A stretch of 7,476 bases of DNA, from NCBI GenBank assembly GCA_900549855.1, contig URPS01000071.1, positions 1 to 7,476 of the forward strand. Direction: 5' to 3'. The position numbers and the translations under genes are program-made. This DNA comes from an uncultured bacterium. Lineage in GTDB: Bacteria > Cyanobacteriota > Vampirovibrionia > Gastranaerophilales > Gastranaerophilaceae. Positions within the stretch are counted from its first letter, which is position 1, and each line of letters begins with the position of its first letter. Positions 1 to 5,099 of this stretch are shown here, one piece after another. The notes below the pieces were generated by a model that searched no databases, was not told the origin of the DNA, and was given only the letters and a program-made list of their open reading frames with translations.

Positions 1-288
1 TACTGCAAACTCCCTGAGCCGATAGACCAGCGTCAGATCGTTGTTGTTGACCCAATGCTCGCAACAGGCGGTTCGGCAGTTGCCGCTGTAGATTACATTA
101 AAAAGCATGGCGGCCAAAAGATTAAATTTATGTCTATCATAGCAGCTCCAAAGGGTGTAGAAACTCTTATGAAAGCACACCCTGACATTCAGCTTTATGT
201 TGGCGCACTCGATCGTGAACTCGACGATAACGCATATATCCGTCCGGGCCTTGGTGATGCCGGCGACAGAATTTTCGGTACTAAATAA
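1..288 (+). CDS. upp: Uracil phosphoribosyltransferase, C-terminal part (5' end outside window)
   Basis: This enzyme makes UMP from uracil and PRPP in pyrimidine salvage, in the cytoplasm. The reading frame is open from base 1, so the gene begins left of the window; 95 residues are visible and the stop is TAA at 286-288. The PRPP-binding loop VVVDPMLATGGSA lies near visible residues 14-26. The C-terminal segment AYIRPGLGDAGDRIFGTK is the conserved uracil-binding end of the family, so the 3' end is complete. The usual length is about 209 residues, so slightly more than half is missing. The ATG at 55 is internal (the Met of DPMLATGG) and is not a start. Base composition is visibly richer in G+C than in the accessory genes downstream, consistent with core chromosome. 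A large hairpin follows 22 bases after the stop. Confidence 0.96.
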   Translation, partial: YCKLPEPIDQRQIVVVDPMLATGGSAVAAVDYIKKHGGQKIKFMSIIAAPKGVETLMKAHPDIQLYVGALDRELDDNAYIRPGLGDAGDRIFGTK

Positions 289-310
289 TAAAAAACGCTG
301 ATAAATATAG

Positions 311-398
311 GAGTAGCCATAAAAAACCGACCTCCAAAAAGTTAGATTTTCAGCCTAACTTTTGGGGGCGGCTCAAATTTACGGTTACTCATTTTTAT
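311..398 (+). terminator. Terminator of upp, long imperfect hairpin
   Basis: The core stem pairs 331-345 (CCTCCAAAAAGTTAG) with 354-368 (CTAACTTTTGGGGG), with a loop of about 8 bases. It is extended by an outer arm, GAGTAGCC at 311-318 with GGTTACTC at 383-390, so the palindrome spans about 80 bases. A T-rich run (ATTTTTATG) follows at 391-399. It lies directly behind upp and probably ends its transcript. The outer arm makes it longer than an ordinary intrinsic terminator, so a small palindromic repeat element is an alternative. Confidence 0.7.
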
Positions 399-450
399 GA
401 CATAGCAACTGCATTCTAAGCAGTAGGTCAATCCTCTTTGATATAATATA

Positions 451-492
451 GTGTATAATGATACTGACCTGACAGCCGATATAGTTATACAC
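451..492. repeat. Inverted repeat GTGTATAA / TTATACAC
   Basis: An exact 8-bp inverted repeat (451-458 and 485-492) is separated by 26 bases in the gene-free stretch 399-696. The left arm overlaps a TATAAT at 454-459, but no good -35 element is spaced correctly before it. A second small hairpin, CAGCA/TGCTG, lies near 549-564. I see no convincing protein gene in 399-822; apart from these small repeats it holds only the tRNA promoter, leader and tRNA relic listed separately. Confidence 0.3.
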
Positions 493-602
493 AGAAATTG
501 GAATGATATTTATTCTTACGGTCTAAATTATATTTGATTAAGGCGGTCAGCATTTTTGTGCTGTCTGCTGTAAAACAAAATATAAAAATCTCGCCTATCC
601 GA

Positions 603-631
603 TTGACTTTTATTAATAGATTTGATATAAT
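603..631 (+). promoter_or_regulatory. Strong sigma-A promoter of the tRNA-Leu unit
   Basis: TTGACT at 603-608 and a perfect TATAAT at 626-631 are separated by exactly 17 bases, which is close to the housekeeping consensus. Transcription would begin near 638 and run through the broken tRNA copy at 697 and the intact tRNA-Leu at 823 to the terminator at 936-974. Such strength is expected of a stable-RNA gene. Confidence 0.8.
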
Positions 632-664
632 AAACCTGTTAGTATGATATTTTTGAGTATCGTT

Positions 665-713
665 AACCTGTCGCAAGAACACAAATTAATAAATATGCAG
701 GTATGGCGGAATT
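665..713 (+). repeat. Direct repeat, copy 1 (tRNA leader plus tRNA 5' end)
   Basis: These 49 bases recur at 791-839 with 47 identities; the two differences are at 680 (C versus T) and 692 (A versus G). The repeat holds a 32-base leader beginning AACCTGTCGCAAGAA and the first 17 bases of tRNA-Leu. The offset of 126 bases equals leader (32) plus tRNA (87) plus 7, the length expected of one tandemly duplicated tRNA unit. Confidence 0.9.
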
Positions 714-783
714 TAAGTGAGTATCCAAATCTGTGATTTGGCAATACGAACTTATGCAAAATCTATTTTAATAGATTTTGCAG
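697..783 (+). pseudogene. Decayed tRNA-Leu copy (only the 5' end remains)
   Basis: Bases 697-713 match the acceptor strand, positions 8-9 and the start of the D arm of the intact tRNA-Leu at 823. After that the match stops. No proper D-stem partner, U33-bearing anticodon loop, T arm or 3' acceptor strand can be found. In their place are two strong hairpins: 721-747 (GTAT-CCAAATC paired with GATTTGG-ATAC, TGT loop) and 756-781 (12-bp stem GCAAAATCTATT/AATAGATTTTGC with a TT loop). Neither is followed by a T run. The copy cannot fold as a tRNA, but it would lie within the leader transcript of the real tRNA and could affect its processing or read-through. Confidence 0.75.
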
Positions 784-790
784 GCAGACT

Positions 791-839
791 AACCTGTCGC
801 AAGAATACAAATTAATAGATATGCAGGTATGGCGGAATT
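791..839 (+). repeat. Direct repeat, copy 2 (leads into the intact tRNA-Leu)
   Basis: This is the partner of the repeat at 665-713, with 47 of 49 bases identical. It holds the 32-base leader and the first 17 bases of the functional tRNA-Leu gene. Confidence 0.9.
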
Positions 840-909
840 GGCAGACGCGTATGGTTCAGGTCCATATGAAAGCAATTTCATGCAGGTTCAAGTCCTGTTA
901 TCCGCACCA
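823..909 (+). tRNA. tRNA-Leu (anticodon CAG), reads CUG
   Basis: An 87-base class II tRNA with the 3' CCA encoded at 907-909. The D stem is GCG/CGC with loop GAATTGGCAGA. The anticodon stem TATGG/CCATA (850-854, 862-866) encloses the loop TTCAGGT, giving anticodon CAG at 857-859. A long variable arm follows (TGAAA-GCAA-TTTCA), the mark of Leu/Ser/Tyr tRNAs. The T arm is GCAGG-TTCAAGT-CCTGT. The acceptor strands are GCAGGTA and TATCCGC; they pair except for an A-C mismatch at the third position, with a G-U at the fifth. The discriminator base is A, as leucyl-tRNA synthetase requires. It is driven by the promoter at 603-631 and followed by the terminator at 936-974. Confidence 0.93.
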
Positions 910-935
910 TATCTTGACGTGTCAATCGATACAAG

Positions 936-974
936 GTGAGAGAGTCCAGTGTTTCTGGACTTTCTCACTTTATT
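936..974 (+). terminator. Intrinsic terminator of the tRNA-Leu transcript
   Basis: A 14-bp stem pairs 936-949 (GTGAGAGAGTCCAG) with 955-968 (CTGGACTTTCTCAC), with a single G-U pair and a 5-base TGTTT loop. TTTATT follows. The hairpin lies 27 bases after the tRNA CCA. On the other strand there is no T run, so it is less likely to end the minus-strand gene 1020-1679, although the two transcripts converge here. Confidence 0.85.
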
Positions 975-1019
975 ATCGTGTTATCCAAAGTTGGACATCA
1001 TCCTTACACTTTTTTCTAA

Positions 1020-1679
1020 CTATAATTCCCCTTCCATTATTAGCTGAAACACTCGCTTTGACGTTTCCGGGTCTCTATGAAGCAAACAATATAAATACTC
1101 GTTTGTGATGGCTTGTAAAAATGAATTCAGTGTTGATGAGATTATAAATCTGCCAGTGATCGCCCTATTTAAAGCTACCATCTCATCTTCTCCAACAAGA
1201 TCAACTATCAATTTACTGTGTTGAGCAACTAGTATAGTGTCAATTTCTTGACTTAACGCTTGCTTAACGTCTTCAATAAATTTCTTCACTGCATAATTAG
1301 TAAACTGCGGCGTAAGCAGTACAAAATAAATTTCTAACAAAGTGTGTTTTTCCTTATATGGATACCTGTGGTCCTCTATAAACCTCTTTGCTGTTTGATA
1401 GAATTCATGATTTTTAACCTCCGGCTCATAATCCAAAATTGCTTTGCACAGCCCCCTAAATTCACTAAAATATCTGCGACCATCTTCTGCTGCATCAACT
1501 GCAAGCTTGCTGTTTGCTATCTCTAATACCCAACCCAAATACTGGTCCAATTTATACGATTTGCCACCAAGTTTTTGCCTTATTTTTCTTGATATATTAA
1601 AAAAATCTTCCGTTGCCTTGTTCAACTCCACAGGAAAATATCTGCCACATATATCTTCTTCATCTTTAAAAATATTCAT
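1020..1679 (-). CDS. Unknown 219-aa soluble helical protein
   Basis: I do not recognise this family. The start is supported by AAGGAG at 1688-1693 on the minus strand, 8 bases before the ATG. The protein has no signal peptide or membrane segment. It is rich in charged residues and in helix-forming stretches, for example IFKDEEDICGRYFP near the N-terminus, LDQYLGWVLEIANSKLAVDAA around residues 44-64, and TLNSFLQAITNEYLYCLLHR near 182-201. No catalytic motif, P-loop or zinc-binding cluster is visible, so a structural or regulatory role in the cytoplasm is more likely than catalysis. It stands alone: the neighbour on one side is the convergent tRNA-Leu unit, and on the other a 300-bp stretch without genes separates it from the recombinase relic. 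Codon use is mixed and the long open frame with a good ribosome binding site makes it a probable real gene. The frames open on the plus strand across it are shadows. Confidence 0.75.
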   Translation of the reverse strand: MNIFKDEEDICGRYFPVELNKATEDFFNISRKIRQKLGGKSYKLDQYLGWVLEIANSKLAVDAAEDGRRYFSEFRGLCKAILDYEPEVKNHEFYQTAKRFIEDHRYPYKEKHTLLEIYFVLLTPQFTNYAVKKFIEDVKQALSQEIDTILVAQHSKLIVDLVGEDEMVALNRAITGRFIISSTLNSFLQAITNEYLYCLLHRDPETSKRVFQLIMEGEL

Positions 1680-1780
1680 GTTAGAGCTCCTTAATTTTTA
1701 TTTAGGAATTTCAAAACAAAAATGCATGAAATGCAAAGGCAGAAAAAATCACCATCCTTTCTTCCCCTTATATAAGCCTC

Positions 1781-1809
1781 TTGTACAATTATGCATTTTA
1801 AGATATAAT
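1781..1809 (+). promoter_or_regulatory. Candidate promoter with overlapping inverted repeat
   Basis: TTGTAC at 1781-1786 and TATAAT at 1804-1809 are spaced by 17 bases. An inverted repeat, CAATTAT (1786-1792) and ATAATTG (1805-1811), overlaps both elements and could be a repressor site. Transcription would run rightward into a stretch that has no protein gene on this strand. Confidence 0.45.
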
Positions 1810-1815
1810 TGTTTA

Positions 1816-1912
1816 TGGTATCGTTTTAAGATTGTAAAGGGTAGTTTTGTTACCTTTTGCTGGGCTGGTATGGTTGGAGTTATACCAGTCCACCATGACA
1901 TTTTTTATTTTT
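1816..1912 (+). ncRNA. Candidate small RNA with alternative hairpins
   Basis: The stretch 1680-2009 has no convincing protein gene. Downstream of the promoter at 1781-1809 lies a bulged hairpin, AAAGGGTA (1836-1843) with TACCTTT (1851-1857). Then comes a 10-bp hairpin, GGGCTGGTAT (1862-1871) with ATACCAGTCC (1882-1891). An alternative stem, ATGGTTGGA (1870-1878) with TCCACCAT (1889-1896), would exclude the second hairpin and sits right before a T-rich run (1901-1912). The whole resembles a short terminated transcript, possibly with a switch between two folds. No known RNA family is recognised, and no gene on this strand follows for it to control, so a free-standing RNA or the relic of a mobile-element end are both possible. 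Confidence 0.3.
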
Positions 1913-1965
1913 GATTTTCCTTGTTACATAACAACTCTAAATGAGAAATAAGTCAAGCTATTTCT

Positions 1966-2025
1966 AAAATAAAAATTAAAAAGCCAGCCAATAGCATATG
2001 TCTTCTCTTTGCTATTGGCTGGCTT
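1966..2025 (-). terminator. Terminator of the serine recombinase
   Basis: A perfect 16-bp stem is formed by 1981-1996 and 2010-2025 (AAGCCAGCCAATAGCA and its complement) with a 13-base loop. On the minus strand it is followed by a long T-rich run (TTTTTAATTTTTATTTT), and it starts 8 bases after the recombinase stop codon. On the plus strand only CATTTA follows, so it works mainly leftward. Confidence 0.9.
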
Positions 2026-2032
2026 CATTTAC

Positions 2033-3316
2033 TCAAATTATTTTTCCATTCTTAAATTCAAATTTTATGTTTCCATCGCGATTTATTATTACCTTTCCAA
2101 TCAATGTATACCACAACTTCTCGTCAAAGTCGGTTATGATTTCTGTACTTTGTTTTAAGTTTTTTATAAACTCATTAATTTTATGTTCTTTTGCTTTCAT
2201 TTCAAATTTTAAATCTTCGATTTTTGATAACTGTTCAGTTACTTTATCGTATCTACCTCTTAGTTCTTCATATCGTTCATTGTACTTAATCTGGTCAATT
2301 TTAGAACGTGAATTTCGCTCTATTAATTCCTTCATCGAATTATATAATACACTGCGTTCACCTTGCAGTTTTATTTCCTTTTCTTCAATTAAAGTTGTGT
2401 CTGTAAGTTCTAAAATCAGCTCTTTACAGTCTTTGATAACCTGTTCTTTATTTTCAATCATAGAATTAACCGTTTTCACAAAAGCCTCTTTTATTTGCTG
2501 CTCAGTCACGTGTGGAGTTCTACATTTTTCTTTGTTTTTAAATTTGGCATTGCACCGCCAAATAATTTTCCGATATTTATCGTTTGAATGCCATATCTTA
2601 GACCCATAAAAACGACCACAGTCACCACAAACGATCTTACTTGAAAAACAATTCGCTCCGCTTTGCACCCGACCTTTGCGCTTTTCAAATTCATATTGTA
2701 CCATATCAAAAACCTCAGGTGAGATTATTGCTTCATGGCTATTCTCCACGTAATATTGTGGAACTTCTCCTTCATTTTTCTTCTTTTTCTTAGTCAAAAA
2801 ATCCACCGTGTAGGATTTTTGAAGCAAAGCGTCACCTTTATATTTTTCATTTGTTAAAATGCTTTTAATTGTGCTTGTAGTCCATTTTTCTTTGCCCGCC
2901 GGAGTCGGTACTTTCAGCCGAGTCAAATGAGTTGCAATCCCGGTTGTGGTCCTGCCTTCAAGAAATAACCTGTAGATTAAGCGTACGATTTTTGCTTCTT
3001 TTTCTACAATCTGAGGAATACCATCTTCTCCCCTTTCGTAGCCTAAAAATTTCTTATACGGAAGGCTGACTTTACCGTCTGCAAAGCGTTTTCTCTGACC
3101 CCACGTTGTATTTTCACTGATCGATCTCGATTCTTCTTGCGCTAGCGAACTCATAATAGTGATCAAAAGTTCGCCTTTAGAGTCTAAGGTATAAATATTC
3201 TCTTTTTCAAAATAAACCTCTATACCTTTTTCCTTGAGCTTTCTAACTGTCGTCAACGTATCCACAGTATTTCTTGCAAACCTCGATACTGATTTCGTCA
3301 CGATTAAATCAATCTT
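2033..3316 (-). pseudogene. Large serine recombinase, catalytic N-terminus missing
   Basis: Large serine recombinases integrate and excise phages and conjugative elements. The visible part begins at KIDLIVTKSVSRFARN, the middle of the resolvase domain, and runs to the C-terminus; counting from the GTG at 3301 it is 422 residues. R7 and R10 of SRFAR correspond to the conserved active-site arginines. The E-helix region follows (ELLITIMSSLAQEESRSISENT), then the Recombinase domain (about 95-200), a zinc ribbon (C225, C228, C250, C260), a coiled coil (about 285-385) and a short C-terminal tail. Full-length relatives have some 80-100 more residues at the N-terminus, including the YxRVS nucleophile serine. 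In the same frame upstream there is a stop after about 8 unrelated codons, and no serine motif is seen in the flanking DNA. No ribosome binding site precedes the GTG. The protein cannot catalyse recombination; a truncated DNA-binding product is possible. The 3' end and terminator are intact, so the loss came from the upstream side. Confidence 0.92.
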
Positions 3317-3721
3317 TAAAAATCTTTTTATTTGGTAAAAACGTAATTAAAAACATCAATTTTCCTTGGTATATACATGATAAGTAATAGAAACTTCAAA
3401 ACTGTTTTACGTAAAATAGAGAGAATTTTGTGAAAGCACATTGCTTTTTGGAATTAATTGTAATATAAGCAAATGTAAGGATATTTTAAGTTCTATTTAA
3501 ATATTAAAGCTATTGTCAAATTATTTGAAATTGTTGATTTTACTATGTTCACTAAAGTTGAAATCAATTTTATAATCATTACTATTCAAGATCTAATCCG
3601 AGGGAGGAGTTGTATTAAAATGAAAACTATCATGCGGCATTTTTTTGACAACAGTTAATATAAAAATTCAAAAAGTAATGAAACTATGATATTTATTGCT
3701 CAACCGTGATTGTATACTTCG
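3317..3721. other. AT-rich gene-free stretch between recombinase relic and secreted-protein cluster
   Basis: There is no substantial coding frame on either strand. A perfect palindrome, TTTTACGTAAAA, lies at 3405-3416. The sequence is strongly AT-rich, like the genes to its right and unlike upp. The recombinase homology stops abruptly at about 3316, so this is the likely junction of a deletion or insertion. Only the mini-frame at 3620-3658 stands out. Confidence 0.5.
3620..3658 (+). CDS. Possible 12-residue peptide behind a strong ribosome binding site
   Basis: GAGGGAGGAGT ends at 3610 and is followed 9 bases later by ATG, then MKTIMRHFFDNS and TAA. The strength of the Shine-Dalgarno sequence contrasts with the shortness of the frame. 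No clear promoter precedes it. It may be a genuine small peptide, a leader upstream of the secreted-protein genes, or the leftover start of a gene destroyed by rearrangement. There is nothing to assign a function. Confidence 0.25.
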   Translation: MKTIMRHFFDNS

Positions 3722-3750
3722 TTGTCATCTTGCTTACACTTAACTATAAA
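3722..3750 (+). promoter_or_regulatory. Promoter of the secreted-protein cluster
   Basis: TTGTCA at 3722-3727 and TATAAA at 3745-3750 are separated by 17 bases, a good housekeeping-type promoter. Transcription would begin near 3757, about 40 bases before the ATG at 3798. Confidence 0.65.
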
Positions 3751-3770
3751 TGTCATTAGTTTTACTGACA
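3751..3770. promoter_or_regulatory. Possible operator, TGTCAnTA-N4-TAnTGACA
   Basis: An imperfect palindrome with arms TGTCATTA and TACTGACA sits immediately after the -10 element and covers the expected transcription start of the cluster. The location is typical of a repressor site. No regulator gene in the window can be matched to it. Confidence 0.35.
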
Positions 3771-3797
3771 AATAAATTATAAAACGAGGTGTTTTTA

Positions 3798-4439
3798 ATG
3801 AAAAAAAAATTTATATCAATAATATTAACATTTCTGTTAATACAGCCTGCGTTCTGTTTGGCAGAAGAGTCTAGTTCCAATTTAGATATTTCATCATCTG
3901 GGTCATCACTTCTTCCTGAGTTTGGAGACAGTGTTAATTTACCAATAAATATCGTTTCTGAAGATGGAACAACTGAAAATTATATAGCTGACGTAAAATT
4001 ACTTTTAAACCAAGCCGTCGATTTAAAAAAGGGTGAAAAACAAGAGGTTTTAAGGGAATGTATTTTTAAAGACACTAGTGAAGGAAAAAATAAATACAAT
4101 TTATCAAAAGCTTTAGTATCAATTACTTGTAAAGCAACGGATATTTTTAAAGCTTATATTAATTGCACTAATGAAACGGATACTTTACATTCTAATAATG
4201 GTGAAATAATTTTTTATGTACCTAGTGAAGAAGTTTTTTCAGTTGATTTAAAATCTAAGCAATCTGACTTAAATTGTGATTTAGGAGTTTTAGGAATTGG
4301 GGTAAATAGTAGTACCGAAAAAATTTTCCCTATGGATTTAAAATGTAATTCTTTGGAAAGTGTTTCAGCGGCAAATATTATCTCACCAATTGCTAAGGGG
4401 TTTACTTCTATAGTATTATTACTATTGAGTTTATTTTAA
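3798..4439 (+). CDS. Exported cysteine-containing protein with C-terminal hydrophobic tail, function unknown
   Basis: 213 residues starting at ATG 3798. A GTG at 3789 is also in frame but lies within the ribosome binding site (CGAGGTG at 3785-3791), so the ATG is the start. The N-terminus MKKKFISIILTFLLIQPAFCLA is a signal peptide; cleavage after A22 is likely. A lipobox is not convincing because PAFC lacks the usual residues. The mature part begins with a Ser-rich linker (EESSSNLDISSSGSSLLP). It then has a region with alternating hydrophobic residues suggestive of beta strands and five cysteines (C88, C111, C123, C160, C183). The last 20 or so residues (ANIISPIAKGFTSIVLLLLSLF) are hydrophobic and run to the very end with no positive stop-transfer tail and no LPxTG motif. 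The protein is probably held at the outer face of the membrane by this tail. The next gene starts 19 bases later, so the two are surely co-transcribed. Low GC, unlike upp. I know no family for it. Confidence 0.85.
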   Translation: MKKKFISIILTFLLIQPAFCLAEESSSNLDISSSGSSLLPEFGDSVNLPINIVSEDGTTENYIADVKLLLNQAVDLKKGEKQEVLRECIFKDTSEGKNKYNLSKALVSITCKATDIFKAYINCTNETDTLHSNNGEIIFYVPSEEVFSVDLKSKQSDLNCDLGVLGIGVNSSTEKIFPMDLKCNSLESVSAANIISPIAKGFTSIVLLLLSLF

Positions 4440-4458
4440 GAAAGTAGGTGTTTTTATC

Positions 4459-4968
4459 ATGTTAAAAAAATTTTTAGCAGTCATTTTAGCTATTTCAATT
4501 TCTATACCTTGTGCAACAAGTTTTTGCTTAGCAAACTGCCAAGTCGATAAATTTGAATTCCATACTTTTGGCACCAATGAATGTGGAGAGCAGTATGATT
4601 TAATACATTATCTTTCAAGAGACACTATAGATTCATTATGCTCAACAAATACTTTATTTGCTAGAAACACAGGAGGAAAAATTTTAGATTGGTTTAAGAG
4701 AAACAAAAAGACATTAACAATTGTTGGATCATCAATAGGTGGTGTAGCCTTGTTAGGATCAGGAATAGCAGGAATAGCAGTCACAGAAAAAGGTAAAAAT
4801 TATAAATTGGGTATACGTACAAATAACGAAGAAAATAATTTCTGCGATAATTTATTAAATGTTTCTAAACACAATAACAATTGTGGTGTTATAGTTAAGT
4901 TTCAAGAGGCAGTTATAAATGGTATGACAATTCTTTCAGATATGAATATTGATTCTCAAAAGGAATAA
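4459..4968 (+). CDS. Exported protein with glycine-rich hydrophobic segment, function unknown
   Basis: 169 residues starting at ATG 4459. The ribosome binding site region AGGTGTTTTTA is identical over 11 bases to that of the preceding gene. MLKKFLAVILAISISIPCATSFCLA is a signal peptide, with cleavage likely after A25, leaving NCQVDKF as the mature start. Six cysteines remain (C27, C42, C61, C129, C142 and, if uncleaved, those in the signal). In the middle, residues 85-108 (TLTIVGSSIGGVALLG and on) form a glycine-rich hydrophobic segment of membrane-spanning length. It is preceded by the basic patch FKRNKK (79-84). The C-terminal third is polar and Asn-rich. It resembles no family I recognise. 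It shares an operon with the gene before it and is 131 bases upstream of the phospholipase-like gene. It could be a membrane-anchored surface protein, an accessory factor for the enzyme, or a membrane-inserting peptide; the sequence does not decide. Confidence 0.82.
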   Translation: MLKKFLAVILAISISIPCATSFCLANCQVDKFEFHTFGTNECGEQYDLIHYLSRDTIDSLCSTNTLFARNTGGKILDWFKRNKKTLTIVGSSIGGVALLGSGIAGIAVTEKGKNYKLGIRTNNEENNFCDNLLNVSKHNNNCGVIVKFQEAVINGMTILSDMNIDSQKE

Positions 4969-4982
4969 TGTTGTCTTTTCAA

Positions 4983-4991
4983 TGCTATAAT
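4983..4991 (+). promoter_or_regulatory. Extended -10 promoter before the phospholipase-like gene
   Basis: TGCTATAAT is a perfect extended -10 element. There is no good -35 at 17 bases, which extended -10 promoters tolerate. It could give the phospholipase-like gene its own transcript in addition to read-through from the operon upstream, since no terminator is visible after 4968. Confidence 0.45.
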
Positions 4992-5015
4992 TGCTTATAT
5001 CATTAAGGAGTATAG

Positions 5016-5060
5016 ATGGCAACGAAATATACAATCAAGGGTTTCAGCAAAATTATGTGA
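5016..5060 (+). CDS. Possible 14-residue leader peptide
   Basis: AAGGAG at 5005-5010 precedes ATG by 5 bases; the frame reads MATKYTIKGFSKIM and ends in TGA. It lies between the extended -10 at 4983 and the phospholipase-like gene. It may be a leader peptide or a chance frame. The sequence is not rich in any single amino acid, so an attenuation mechanism is not indicated. Confidence 0.3.
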   Translation: MATKYTIKGFSKIM

Positions 5061-5099
5061 TATGTTTAATTCTTTCATTCTAAAGGAGGTTTGATAAAA

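Noticed and set aside
485..682. Open frame of 65 codons on the minus strand
   Set aside because: It overlaps the tRNA promoter and leader, has no clear ribosome binding site, and its product resembles nothing.
665..839. The two 49-base repeats as attachment sites (attL/attR) of an integrated element
   Set aside because: Only 77 bases lie between them and they hold the 5' end of the tRNA, while integrases normally use the 3' end or anticodon arm. The 126-base offset fits a tRNA unit duplication better.
821..1108. Open frame of 95 codons on the plus strand
   Set aside because: It runs through the tRNA-Leu and its terminator, and has no ribosome binding site or protein-like composition.
1444..1914. 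Open frame of 156 codons on the plus strand
   Set aside because: It is antisense to the 219-aa gene for its first half and then crosses the hairpin region; composition is that of a shadow frame.
1998..2609. Open frame of 203 codons on the plus strand, hydrophobic product
   Set aside because: It is fully antisense to the recombinase, whose homology is certain. The hydrophobic, Ser/Phe-rich product is typical of an antisense reading of an AT-rich gene.
3798..3863. Lipoprotein signal (lipobox) in gene 1
   Set aside because: The residues before C20 are PAF, which do not fit the usual L-A/S-G/A-C pattern; an ordinary signal peptidase site at CLA-EE is more likely.
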